Shown piece by piece: positions 34,539 through 44,000 of a stretch of 53,092 nt of DNA; positions within the stretch are counted from its first letter, which is position 1; every line of letters starts with the position of its first letter. The notes beneath the pieces were generated by a model that worked only from the letters and a program-made list of their open reading frames with translations, was not told the origin of the DNA and searched no databases. The stretch covers positions 1-53,092 of the forward strand of contig JABISG010000007.1 of assembly GCA_018699955.1 (NCBI GenBank). The letters run 5' to 3'. The stretch comes from Planctomycetaceae bacterium. Lineage in GTDB: Bacteria > Planctomycetota > Planctomycetia > Planctomycetales > Planctomycetaceae. The translations under genes were made by a program, and so were the position numbers.

Positions 34539-35936
34539 CTACAACAGATTCCAAATCGGCTCGCCACCGGTCAGATGTACGGGCCGTTGTTCCGGGGTTG
34601 GCAGGACGGTGTTCGCGGGAATTCCCAGTAGGTGATAGATTGTTGCGGCGACGTCTTCGGGGTGGACCGGGTGTTCGGAAGGATAAGCGGCACTGCGGTC
34701 GGATGCGCCGTAGACCTGCCCACCCTGGATTCCGCCGCCGGCGAAGACCACCGTGTTGCAGGCGGCCCAATGATCGCGGCCCGCTTTGCCGTTGATTTTC
34801 GGTGTGCGGCCGAACTCCGACAGGCAGACCACCAGCGTCTCATCGAGCAGACCGCGTTCGCTCAAGTCTTCCAGCAATGCGGACAAGCCGCGGTCCATGT
34901 TCGGCAGCAGTTGCTTGCGGTGCTTGTTGAAGTTGTCGGCGTGCGTGTCCCAGTAGGCGTCGTCGCGTTCCCAGTTCACCGTCACCAGCGGCACGCCCGC
35001 TTCCACAAGTTGCCGGGCGAGCACGCAGCCCTGCCCGAACGGCGTCATGCCGTACCGCTTTCGGACCAACTCGGGAACGCGCCCAATATCAAACGCCCGC
35101 CGTGCTGCCGGCGACGTCAACAACTCGACCGCTTGCTGATGATAGCTATCGAAATTCCGCACGGCCGCCGTTCGCCGCATGTGGGCGGTGCCGCGGTCAA
35201 ACTCCGTTAACAGCCGTTGGCGGTCGAGCAGTCGGGCCGAATCGCCGGCGGTTGGCAACGGCTGAAACTCTGGCTCGTTGGCATGCTGCGAGACGAACAT
35301 CGGGTTGTAGCCGTGTCCCATAAAGCCGGCGAAGAATCCGGGGAAAATGTGATTGTTGGCCGAGACCTGATTCGCCGGCGCGTTCAAGCTGACGGCAGGC
35401 GGGAGTCCGCCGGATTGCGACCTCTGCCGCCGACGGTGGTAATTCATCACCGCACCGAAACAGGGAAAATCGTCGCCGGCGTTCTGCGGATTCGTTTTCG
35501 GCCGCCGATGCCGCACGCCGGTCAGCATGTAGTGCATGGCGACGGTGTGCGTGTTGTCCGGATGCGTGACCGACCGCACCAGCGAATAGCGGTCGGCCAG
35601 TTTGGCGAGCCGGGGAATGTGCTCGCTGACGTCGATGCCGGCGACGTTGGTCGCAATCGGTTTGAACTCGCCGCGAACCTCTGCCGGTCCTTCCGGTTTG
35701 AGATCCCACGTATCCTGATGCGCCGGCGCACCGAACATAAACAGCACAATGCAAGACTTCGCCCGTCCAAAACTGCGAGCCTGCCCGGATGTTTCCGCCG
35801 CATTCGCCCGACCAGCCAACAGCCCGCCGACATGTGTCCCCAGTCCACAGGCGCCCGCCAACCCACCAATCCGCAACCAATCGCGCCGCGAGATCCCCTC
35901 GCACGTCGAAACCGAATTGCCGGGAATGGTGATCAT
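34539..35936 (-). CDS. DUF1501 secreted protein (Tat-like leader)
   Basis: 465 residues from the ATG at 35936. The twin-arginine motif SRRDWLRIGGLAGACGLG follows a short N-terminus. Family blocks: FMFGAPAHQDTWDLKP, RSVTHPDNTHTVAMHYMLTG, LSEFGRTPKINGKAGRDHW and VVFAGGGIQGGQVYG. A start at 36107 would add 57 residues with no leader and overlap the small membrane protein gene, so it was not used. There is no DUF1549/DUF1553 partner. Together with the small membrane gene it lies between two copies of a ~125-bp direct repeat. Confidence 0.9.
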   Translation of the reverse strand: MITIPGNSVSTCEGISRRDWLRIGGLAGACGLGTHVGGLLAGRANAAETSGQARSFGRAKSCIVLFMFGAPAHQDTWDLKPEGPAEVRGEFKPIATNVAGIDVSEHIPRLAKLADRYSLVRSVTHPDNTHTVAMHYMLTGVRHRRPKTNPQNAGDDFPCFGAVMNYHRRRQRSQSGGLPPAVSLNAPANQVSANNHIFPGFFAGFMGHGYNPMFVSQHANEPEFQPLPTAGDSARLLDRQRLLTEFDRGTAHMRRTAAVRNFDSYHQQAVELLTSPAARRAFDIGRVPELVRKRYGMTPFGQGCVLARQLVEAGVPLVTVNWERDDAYWDTHADNFNKHRKQLLPNMDRGLSALLEDLSERGLLDETLVVCLSEFGRTPKINGKAGRDHWAACNTVVFAGGGIQGGQVYGASDRSAAYPSEHPVHPEDVAATIYHLLGIPANTVLPTPEQRPVHLTGGEPIWNLL

Positions 35937-36039
35937 GCCAAAACTCGGTGTCGTGACCAGAGTGATGTTTTCGAGTCGCCGGAGATTGTAACAGAATGTT
36001 CTGTCACGTTTCACGCAAGAAGTTAGGGCGACGTTGCGG

Positions 36040-36300
36040 TCATTGTTCGTCGGTAGGGTCGGAATCAAGCGATCCAGAACGAGCTTCCGCGCCTCGTTGA
36101 TACGCACGGGAACAGAAGACGATGGGCAGGACGATCACGATGGCCGCCGTCAAAATGTGAAATATACCTATAGGCTCCTTGTTCTCATTCAGAAAGCTCG
36201 TAACAACGAACCAGATGAGAATCATGGAAGCGCATTGCCCACCCATCATTCGGCCGGGATTTGTGTTCCACCAGTTTTTCGAACCAGTTCGGTCAGACAT
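36040..36300 (-). CDS. Small two-TM membrane protein
   Basis: 86 residues with two hydrophobic segments (CASMILIWFVVTSFL and ILTAAIVIVLPIVFCS) and a charged C-terminal tail. GAGG is 6 bp before the ATG at 36300, which favours that start over 36306. Function unknown. The gene shares its strand with the DUF1501 gene (104 bp gap) and might be read with it. Confidence 0.55.
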   Translation of the reverse strand: MSDRTGSKNWWNTNPGRMMGGQCASMILIWFVVTSFLNENKEPIGIFHILTAAIVIVLPIVFCSRAYQRGAEARSGSLDSDPTDEQ

Positions 36301-36347
36301 TGTCATCCTCAGGAATAATCACGTAAATGTCACGCCACTTTCGCTCG

Positions 36348-36479
36348 CCCAACAGAGTTCTAGCTGCCAAACTGTCACAAAGAGAGTTCCCACATTCGAC
36401 CGGACTCCCACGCAGACGGCATCGATTCGCCGATTCTCTGCTTTCCCGGTCAAAATGGCAAGAAGACTGGCGGTCGTTC
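36348..36479 (+). repeat. Dispersed ~125-bp repeat, copy B
   Basis: Begins CCCAACAGAGTTCTAGCT and shares AAACTGTCACAAAGAGAG, TTCTCTGCTTTCCC and AATGGCAAGAAGAC with copy A at 34391-34520. It occupies the gap before the amidohydrolase start and upstream of the small membrane protein gene. In one frame of the reverse strand both copies read ...SLCDSLxARTxLG, a stretch I have seen in spurious planctomycete ORFs. Confidence 0.7.
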
Positions 36480-36573
36480 ACTTCGCGACCGGACAACTGC
36501 TAGAATTCCGACGTCCCGATGTGGCACCGGCAAGCGCTCCTTTCCCGTTGATTGTGGTGGCTGAGTTCAACTC

Positions 36574-37710
36574 ATGACTGACGATGTATTCGACCTGTTG
36601 ATTCGTGCCGGGCGCCTGTTTTGTGCGGATTCGAATCTCGATGAACCGGGGGCCGTTGCGATTCGTGATGGGAGGATCGTTGTGGTGGGGGCAGATGTGT
36701 CCGGTTCGGCGAAGCGGACGCTGGAGTTCCCTGCGGGTGTTTTGCTGCCGGGCTTGATCGATTTGCATGCGCATCCGGCGACGGCGGAGTCGGTGTTTGG
36801 GGTGGAGCCGGATGAATTCGTGCTTCGACGCGGGACGACAACGGTTGGGTCACAGGGCGATGCCGGTGCGGACAACTGGCCGACGTACCGTGATGAAACG
36901 ATTGCCAAGTCACAGGCACGCGTGTTGCTGGCGATGAATCTTTCGCGGGTGGGGGAATCGACGGAAGCCGGCTGTTTGGAACGACTGGACGATGCCGACG
37001 TCGATGCCTGTGTTTCAGCGATTGAATCGGCAGGCGATTCGGTGTGGGCGATTGCCGTCAATGTCAGTCACAATGCGTGCGGTGAGAGCGATCCCCGTGA
37101 AGTGCTCCAGCGCGGACTGACGGTTGCGGCGGCAACCGATCTGCCGTTGTTGTTCGGCATGCGGAGGCCGGAGGATTGGTCGTTGGCTGAGCAACTGGAA
37201 CAATTGCGGCCGGGTGATGTGGTCACGTATTGCTTTCGCCGGGAACCGCATTGCATTGTGTCCGGCGGTCGCGTATTGCCCGAGATTCACGAGGCGCGAA
37301 AGCGGGGGATTCTGTTCGACGTCGGCCACGGTTGCGGCTCGTTCGATTTCGACGTGGCTGCGACCGCGATTGCAGACGGCTTTCCACCCGATACCATCTC
37401 CACCGACCTGCAGCGGCGGCACGTCGAAATGTTGCCACAACACGATTTGCCGTTAATGATGTCGAAACTGCACGCCGCCGGCATGCCGATCGATGATGTC
37501 TTTACCGCCGTCACACATGCGCCGGCGATGGCAATGGGACGACCACATCTCGGCACACTCGCGACGGACACGGCAGCCGACCTGACGGTGCTTGCATGGG
37601 ATGAGACAATCGGCCCGCTGGCCGATACCAGCGGGAAGAGTCGCAATGGCGGGCAATGGAATGTGCTGCTGACTGTTCGCGGAGGGACGATTGCCGAGGC
37701 GGCAGATTAG
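36574..37710 (+). CDS. Amidohydrolase superfamily protein
   Basis: 378-residue cytoplasmic metal-dependent hydrolase with the (beta/alpha)8 amidohydrolase fold. The N-terminal beta domain (LLIRAGRLFCADSNLDEPG) leads into the HxH metal motif LIDLHAHPAT (His65, His67). Further possible ligands are in GHGCGSFDFD and an Asp in TISTDLQRRHVEM; a carbamylated Lys is not evident. FTAVTHAPAMAMGRPHLGTLA near the end is typical of the dihydroorotase/D-aminoacylase branch. The substrate is unknown: dihydroorotase function is unlikely without the usual K/DGHD pattern. The gene stands alone, with a large palindromic repeat cluster following. Confidence 0.82.
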   Translation: MTDDVFDLLIRAGRLFCADSNLDEPGAVAIRDGRIVVVGADVSGSAKRTLEFPAGVLLPGLIDLHAHPATAESVFGVEPDEFVLRRGTTTVGSQGDAGADNWPTYRDETIAKSQARVLLAMNLSRVGESTEAGCLERLDDADVDACVSAIESAGDSVWAIAVNVSHNACGESDPREVLQRGLTVAAATDLPLLFGMRRPEDWSLAEQLEQLRPGDVVTYCFRREPHCIVSGGRVLPEIHEARKRGILFDVGHGCGSFDFDVAATAIADGFPPDTISTDLQRRHVEMLPQHDLPLMMSKLHAAGMPIDDVFTAVTHAPAMAMGRPHLGTLATDTAADLTVLAWDETIGPLADTSGKSRNGGQWNVLLTVRGGTIAEAAD

Positions 37711-37753
37711 AATTGTGGGCATGCAACGCCGCAGAAAAAGGCGCCTTCCTGTT

Positions 37754-37972
37754 TTGTCCCAAAGGGACATCTGAGAATAGCCCAGCAGTTTACTGCTGGG
37801 GAAAAACTTCCGTTTCTTGGGACATGAGTCCTGAAGGGACGACTGACAGCGGCGAAGTCAACGTTCACATCAAATGCCGTCCAGTCGTCCCTTCAGGACT
37901 TATCGACATTGTTATTACGTCCATTCCCAGCGATGAATCGCTGGGCTATTCTCAGATGTCCCTTCGGGACAA
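37754..37972. repeat. Compound palindromic repeat with nested arms (BIME-like)
   Basis: Outer 32-bp arms (37754-37785 and 37941-37972) are reverse complements with one mismatch. An inner pair of 18-bp arms (37828-37845 and 37882-37899) is perfect. Two small hairpins with CCCAGC/GCTGGG stems (37781-37800, 37926-37945) overlap the outer arms. The whole ~220-bp unit could fold into one long structure with inner branches. It separates the amidohydrolase and MddA-like genes and resembles REP-derived mosaic elements. Confidence 0.85.
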
Positions 37973-38112
37973 GAAAGATGTGTGCAGACGAAATGCCTCG
38001 CCCTTCCAAAGAACTTCAATGCCGCCGGTCTCTCGCCGATGTTTGTGCAGGTTGCTAGAATTCTTGCCGGAACGTCAATCAAGATCACCCAGCAGACAGG
38101 AGGTCGCACAGC

Positions 38113-38883
38113 ATGGCCGGTCGAGTATGCGTTTTGGTTTATGGCGTGGTGACGTATGCGTTGTTTTTCGTGGTGTTTCTGTACGCGATTGGGTTTGTCG
38201 CGGGTGATACGGTGCAGGCGGATCTGATTCAGAAGCTTGTTCCCAAGAACATCGACACCGGTGAGCAGGGTGAGTTGTGGATGGCCGTATTGATCAACGT
38301 GGCTATCCTCGGGCTGTTCGGCGTTCAACACAGCATTATGGCGCGGCCGGCATTCAAGGAATGGTGGACGCAGTTTGTTCCCAAACCGGTGGAACGAAGC
38401 ACGTTCGTGCTGGCGACTTCGCTGATCCTGATCCTGATGTTTTGTCAGTGGCGGCCGATACCGCAAGAGGTTTGGCGAATCGACAGTCAGGCCGGCTTTG
38501 CGGCATTGCTGGCGGTTTCCGGCATCGGCTGGCTGATTGTGCTGGCGGCCACCTTCATGATCGATCACTTCGACTTGTTCGGATTGAAGCCGACTTACCT
38601 TCACTTTGCCGGTCGTGAAGCCGAACCGTTGGAGTTCAAGCAGGTGATGCTGTATCGATACATTCGGCATCCGATTATGACGGGGTTTCTCATCGCCTTC
38701 TGGGCAACGCCGGTGATGACGGCGGGCCATCTACTGTTTGCGGCGGTCGTGACGGCATACGTTCTGGTGGCCCTGCAATTGGAAGAACGTGATCTGGTGA
38801 CCGCCATTGGCGAACCGTATCGGAATTACCAGAAAGACGTGCCGATGTTGTTGCCGTTGCGATTCGGCAAGCAGGACAAGTGA
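38113..38883 (+). CDS. mddA: Methanethiol S-methyltransferase-like membrane protein
   Basis: 256-residue integral membrane protein related to MddA, which methylates methanethiol with SAM to give dimethyl sulfide. Evidence: several TM segments, HSIMARPAFKEWWT, then VERSTFVLATSLILILMF and the NnrU/ICMT-like end YRYIRHPIMTGFLIAFWATP with EERDLVTAIGEPYRNYQ. The substrate-binding part of this fold is shared with isoprenylcysteine methyltransferases, so methanethiol is a homology-based call. A strong Shine-Dalgarno sequence (AGGAGG) precedes the ATG. The large palindromic repeat is immediately upstream. Confidence 0.78.
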   Translation: MAGRVCVLVYGVVTYALFFVVFLYAIGFVAGDTVQADLIQKLVPKNIDTGEQGELWMAVLINVAILGLFGVQHSIMARPAFKEWWTQFVPKPVERSTFVLATSLILILMFCQWRPIPQEVWRIDSQAGFAALLAVSGIGWLIVLAATFMIDHFDLFGLKPTYLHFAGREAEPLEFKQVMLYRYIRHPIMTGFLIAFWATPVMTAGHLLFAAVVTAYVLVALQLEERDLVTAIGEPYRNYQKDVPMLLPLRFGKQDK

Positions 38884-38967
38884 CGGACATCAAACCGCGA
38901 CGCAGGTTTTTTGTAGGGAACGCCGTCCCTTCATAGACAACGTTTTCCGACGCGTTCAGGTAGAAGA

Positions 38968-39510
38968 ATGACAAAACCTCGACACATCTTTGTTGATCTC
39001 GATGGCGTGCTTGCCGATTTTGTGCGGGCGGCGCTAACGCTGCATAACCGTGACGAGTTGCTCGACTGTTGGCCGGCTGGTGAGTGGAACATGTCGAAGG
39101 TTTTGGACATCAGCCGCGGAAAATTCTGGTCTGCGATCGATCGGCAGGGTGGCGCGTTCTGGGAATCGCTGGAGGTTTATCCGTGGACTTTCGAGATGCT
39201 GGATCGCTTGCGGGCGATTGCGCCGATCACCATTGCGACCAGTCCCAGCCTCGATCCCAGTTGCCTTGCCGGAAAAGTGCGCTGGATGCAGCGGCACCTC
39301 GGGGGATCGTTTCGCGATTTTCTGATCGGCCCGTCAAAGCACTTGCTGGCCAAACCCGATGTCGTGCTGATCGACGACCGCGACTCGAACATCGACGCGT
39401 TCCGCAAGCACGGCGGGCAGGCAGTTTTGTTCCCACAACCGTGGAACACAAATCACCACATCGACGACCGACTGACATACGTGTTATCACAATTGTCGGT
39501 CGAAGATTAA
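38968..39510 (+). CDS. HAD-family 5'-nucleotidase-like protein
   Basis: 180 residues of the HAD superfamily, NT5C/5'(3')-deoxyribonucleotidase-like. Motif I is FVDLDGVLADF (Asp10 nucleophile, Asp12 acid), motif II TIATSPS and motif IV LIDDRDSNIDAFRKHGG. It should remove phosphate from nucleoside monophosphates or a similar small phosphoester. The gene is 84 bp after the MddA-like gene on the same strand, with a short hairpin (38915-38930) between them. Confidence 0.82.
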   Translation: MTKPRHIFVDLDGVLADFVRAALTLHNRDELLDCWPAGEWNMSKVLDISRGKFWSAIDRQGGAFWESLEVYPWTFEMLDRLRAIAPITIATSPSLDPSCLAGKVRWMQRHLGGSFRDFLIGPSKHLLAKPDVVLIDDRDSNIDAFRKHGGQAVLFPQPWNTNHHIDDRLTYVLSQLSVED

Positions 39511-39544
39511 TCGCGGCGATGATCGTATTGCTTTCCCAATCAAC

Positions 39545-40654
39545 TTAGAACTGCACGCCACCGCGGAGGATGAAGCCGGACGAGATGTTGAAGCCGCCCG
39601 TTCGCCGGATGTCGACCTTACGACCGAACACCCAACCTGCTTCGAGGAAGCTGGAGATGCGTCCGAGTTCCTCGCGTGTTCCGAGTACGACCCGCCAGTC
39701 TTCCAGCTCGATCTTGTTTTGCACGTTGCCGCCGGCAACTCGTTGGACTTCAATTTCGTAGGCTTCAATGTGGTATTCACCGGAGACGTAAATCCATTTG
39801 GGAGCCCCAAACGGTGCGCCGATGAAGTAACTGACGCGCGGTTTCGGAAACACCAGTCGCCATTCCCAGCGGTCATCCGGGGTCCAGACGGCACCGGCGT
39901 AGGGAATGACTTTATCGTTGACGCGGTCCCAGAAGCCGGCACCCAAGGCGATCATCCAGTGTGGTGAGGCACGGTAGAACGCGATCCCACGACCGTCCCA
40001 GTTCCAGGCGTCCGATGTGAGATGGCGTTCGAAGTCGGAGTTGATCGACGGGTTAAAACCAAGTTGCACGCTCCACGGACCGTTGGCCGGTGTCGAGAGT
40101 TCAAAATCCCAGCCGAAACGGTGCACGTTGCCGGGCAAACCGATCGCAGCGGGGGTCTTACTTAACGGGCCATCCCATAGCCGCAGGTCGTACTGCTGCG
40201 TGAAAGAGAAAATCCAGCCGGTCGGAAGTGCAGTCGTGTACTCCAATTCCGTGTCAAATTCGGTCACGCCGAAGTTGCCGAGATTGCCCCCGGTTGGTTC
40301 TTTTGGAAGAAAGCCAACTTCCTGGCGCACCGTCCAACCGTAACGATAGGGCTGTGGACCGTTTGCACCGAATGCGAAGTTAGAGGGTGCCTGCATTCCG
40401 AATCCCGGTTGTCCCAGGAATGGGTCCTGCATCAACGGTGCCGGCTGAAACGGATTCAATATTCCGCTGTTTTGCGGCACAACGTACGTTGGCGGTGCGA
40501 CCGACTGACTCGATGAAGGGACTTCATCGTATCCGGGAGTCTGGCCGCGAATGACCGACTGAAAATCGGCCGACGGCTTGTACACGGAAAACGAATCGTC
40601 GATCTGTGGTTGCGCAGACAACGCAGCCAACAGGCATACAAGTGATGCGTTCAC
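39545..40654 (-). CDS. Outer-membrane beta-barrel-like protein
   Basis: 369 residues with an N-terminal leader, a Pro/Gln-rich stretch (~40-95) and a C-terminal part of alternating aromatic/hydrophobic strands (WIFSFTQQYDLRLWDG, WSVQLGFNPSIN, HWMIALGAGFWDR, WEWRLVFPKPRVSYFIG). It ends in ...LRGGVQF, a Phe end often required for barrel assembly. This resembles the DUF6268 barrel family. A structural or porin-like role is inferred; no partner is nearby. The start is GTG at 40654. Confidence 0.75.
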   Translation of the reverse strand: MNASLVCLLAALSAQPQIDDSFSVYKPSADFQSVIRGQTPGYDEVPSSSQSVAPPTYVVPQNSGILNPFQPAPLMQDPFLGQPGFGMQAPSNFAFGANGPQPYRYGWTVRQEVGFLPKEPTGGNLGNFGVTEFDTELEYTTALPTGWIFSFTQQYDLRLWDGPLSKTPAAIGLPGNVHRFGWDFELSTPANGPWSVQLGFNPSINSDFERHLTSDAWNWDGRGIAFYRASPHWMIALGAGFWDRVNDKVIPYAGAVWTPDDRWEWRLVFPKPRVSYFIGAPFGAPKWIYVSGEYHIEAYEIEVQRVAGGNVQNKIELEDWRVVLGTREELGRISSFLEAGWVFGRKVDIRRTGGFNISSGFILRGGVQF

Positions 40655-41094
40655 GATAGAACCTGCTTTGTGGAATTCTGGGATGCGGTAGGGAGGGGTC
40701 TTGCCGGAGTTGAGAGCAGCAAGGGAGATGTGAGAACGGGAATTTTGTAGAATTCTGCGATTGCGTCAACACCAAATCGGGCAATCTTGTAACGTTTGGG
40801 ATGAGAATCTTTAGAAAATCTTCAAAAAAATGCCGAGCAGAACAAGGTGCAGACATACCTGGTACGTGGGAACAGAAGCATTGTATCAGCATATTGCACA
40901 GCAGAATCAGCAACGGTAAGCTAAAAGACGGCATTTCATGCTTCTTGGCGCGCTGCTCTCGTCTGCACGAATTGGCTTTGGATTGATTGTCGCGACCAAC
41001 CGGCTGGAGCAGCATCTATTGCCTGAATTCTGAACGACATTCACCGCGCTTCCCAACGGCATCGTGGTAAGTAACCAGTCAGGTGGAGATCGTT
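40655..41094. other. Divergent intergenic region, no gene seen
   Basis: About 440 bp between the minus-strand barrel gene and the plus-strand PAS kinase. It is more AT-rich than the surroundings (for example AATCTTCAAAAAAATG around 40815). Promoters for both genes should be here but none stands out, and open frames lack support. Confidence 0.35.
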
Positions 41095-44000
41095 ATGGGG
41101 AACGAGCCTACCGACCTCAATTCTGAGGCGACCATCCGGCAACTTGAGTCGCTGATGGATGCCGATCCGCAGGCCGTCGTCGTGATGGATGAACGGGGAG
41201 GGATTGCGTGGGTGAATTCGACGCTGGAAAGTCTGTTCGGTTTCCTACCAGGCGAACTGATCGGCAAACCCATCGAAACGCTTGTTCCAGAGCGGTTTCA
41301 CATGTCGCATGTCGCAGATCGACAGGCATTCCTTACACAGCCGCAACTGATCGCAAGACCGGGACGGCAAGTTATAGGGAAACGTAAAGACGGTACGGAA
41401 TTTCCTGTGGAACTGGGGCTGAATCCGCTGCAATTGAGCGATGGCGTATTGGTTGTTGGTTCGATTGTCGATGTCTCGCGGCGCGTGGAAGCGGAACTCG
41501 CCCTGGAAGAAACCGAAGCCCGATACCGTTCGCTGGTCGAGAGCCTGCCGCTGAATGTCTTCCAGAAAAATCTCGATGGGCAATTCACGTTCGTGAATCG
41601 GCGAATGTGTAAGGCCATGCGCCGCAAGTCGACTGAGATTTTGGGAAGAACCGATGCGGACTTTTTCCCGCCTGAGCCGGCTGCGAAGTACCGTAGCGAC
41701 GATGTCAACATCGCCACGACAGGCCAGGTACTCGAAGATGTCGAAGAACATATCAGCAGCGAGACGGGAGAGAAGATTTACGTCCACGTTCTCAAGGCGC
41801 CCCTTCGCGATGCCAAAGGGAAGATTGTCGGGACGCAGGGCATGTTCTGGGATGTCTCAGCCCGCCGACGCGCCGAAGAGGCCCTCCACGAAGTGGAGAC
41901 GCGACAAAAGGCAATTGTTGAAGCGGCCCTCGACTGTATCATCACGCACGATAGAGAAGGCCGGATCATCGATTTCAACGCGGCTGCGGAACGGACCTTT
42001 GGGTATCGTCGCGACGAGGTGATTGGAAAAGACATGGCGGAACTGCTGTTTCCGCCGCGACCGCGTGACCGTCACCGCGCGAACATCGATCGCTACACCT
42101 TTTCGCAAGAAGAAGGATCGTTGGTCGGTCACCGTCTAGAGATTCCCGCCGTCCGCAAGAACGGTGAAGAGTTCGTTGGCGAGTTCGCAATGCAGCCGCT
42201 GGTGTTGGGCGGCGTGACGGTGTTTACGGTGTTCCTGCGCGACGTGACCGAACGCAGCCAGGCTGCAGAGGCGCTGCGCAGCAGCGAAGAACGGGCGCGT
42301 CAAATTGTGGAAACGGCTTTCGATGCATACGTCGCCGCCGATGCCAACGGAATCATCACCGAATGGAATGCTCAATCGGAAAAGATGTTCGGTTGGCCGC
42401 GCGAAGAAGTGATTGGCAAGCTGCTGTCTGCCACCATCATCCCCAACCGTTATGCGGAACAACACGAACAGGGAATGCGCCGCTACTGGGAAACGGGTGA
42501 AGCTCGTATTCTCAATCAGCGATTGGAACTCACTGCGCTGCACCTCGATGGGCACGAGTTTCCCGTCGAAATGACGATCTGGCCGTTGGAAGTTGAAGGG
42601 ACCACTCACTTCCACGCCTTCATTCACGACATCTCACGGAGAAAAGAGGCAGAAGCAGAAATCCGACAAAGTAACGCCAGAATCCGGCGTCTGGTCGAGT
42701 CGAACATTATCGGGATCATGTTCACCGATTTCGGCGGACAAATTACCGAGGCCAACGATGCCTTTCTCAATATCGTGGGTTACACGCGCGAAGATCTTGA
42801 TGCGAACGAGATCAAATGGGATGCGATGACTCCCCCCGAGTATCGCGAACTGGATGATCGCGCCGTCGCGCAATTGAAACAGACAGGCCGATGTGAGCCG
42901 TGGGAGAAAGAGTACTTCCGCAAGGATGGCACGCGCGTCCCCGTTCTCCTGGGAGTGGCCATGCTGGAAGGCAGCAAAACCGATTGCCTCTGTTTCGTTC
43001 TCGACATGAGTGCTCAGAAGCGTGCCGAAGCAGAAATCCAGGCGGCCAAAGAAGCAGCCGATGAGGCCAATCGCGCCAAGAGCGCATTTCTCGCCAACAT
43101 GAGCCACGAAATCCGCACACCGATGAACGCGATTGTTGGCATGACGGAAATTCTGCTCGACGACGTACTGTCGGCACAGCAGCGCGAATACCTTTCCATC
43201 ATCGACAGCTCTGCCGAGTCGCTTACGGTCCTCATCGACGACATTCTCGACTATTCGAAGATTGAAGCCGGCCGGATGGAATTGGAGAATAAGGAATTTC
43301 GACTTCCCGATTGTCTGGCCGGCACATTGAAATCGCTCGCCGTTCCGGCTTACAAGCAGGGGCTAGAACTGGTCTGCGACATTCGCTCAGATGTCCCCGA
43401 ACTGGTGATCGGCGATCAAACGCGATTGCGTCAGATCCTGGTTAATCTGGTTGGCAATGCCATCAAGTTCACACCAAGCGGCGAAGTCGTCGTCTCGGTC
43501 GAAACATTGTCGCGGACGGATGACGAAATCGAAATCCATTTTGTCGTCAGTGACACGGGAATCGGCATCCCCGAGGACCGTCGAAAACTCATCTTCGGAG
43601 TGTTCGAGCAGGTCGATAGCTCGATGGCCCGCAAATTTGGTGGGACGGGACTGGGGTTGGCGATTTGTGCGCGGCTGACCGAGTTGATGCAGGGCCGCAT
43701 GTGGCTCGAAAGCGAAGAAGGCGTCGGCAGCCAGTTTCATTTCACCATGCGATTGAAACTCGCTGCGGAAAGTTCAGCCGATTCGACCTCAGACGACCTT
43801 AACGTCATCCAGGGGATGCGTGTGTTAGTGGTAGACGACAACGCATCAAGCCGTCACGCCCTCACAGAAATTGTACACCGTTGGCATATGCAACCGACCG
43901 CAGTCTCCAATGCTGAGACTGCCCTGGAAGCATTGACTGCATCTGTCGGGAACGATCACGAATTCGGACTGATTCTCATCGACGCGCATATGCCGGGAAT

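Noticed and set aside
34330..34770. 146-codon minus-strand open frame with SLCDSLSARTPLG
   Set aside because: Runs through the dispersed repeat and overlaps the DUF1501 gene in another frame; the shared peptide comes from the DNA repeat.
35217..36026. 269-codon plus-strand open frame
   Set aside because: Antisense to the DUF1501 gene, composition typical of a shadow frame.
35937..36107. N-terminal extension of the DUF1501 gene to 36107
   Set aside because: Adds residues before the Tat-like leader and overlaps the small membrane protein gene; ATG at 35936 fits the family.
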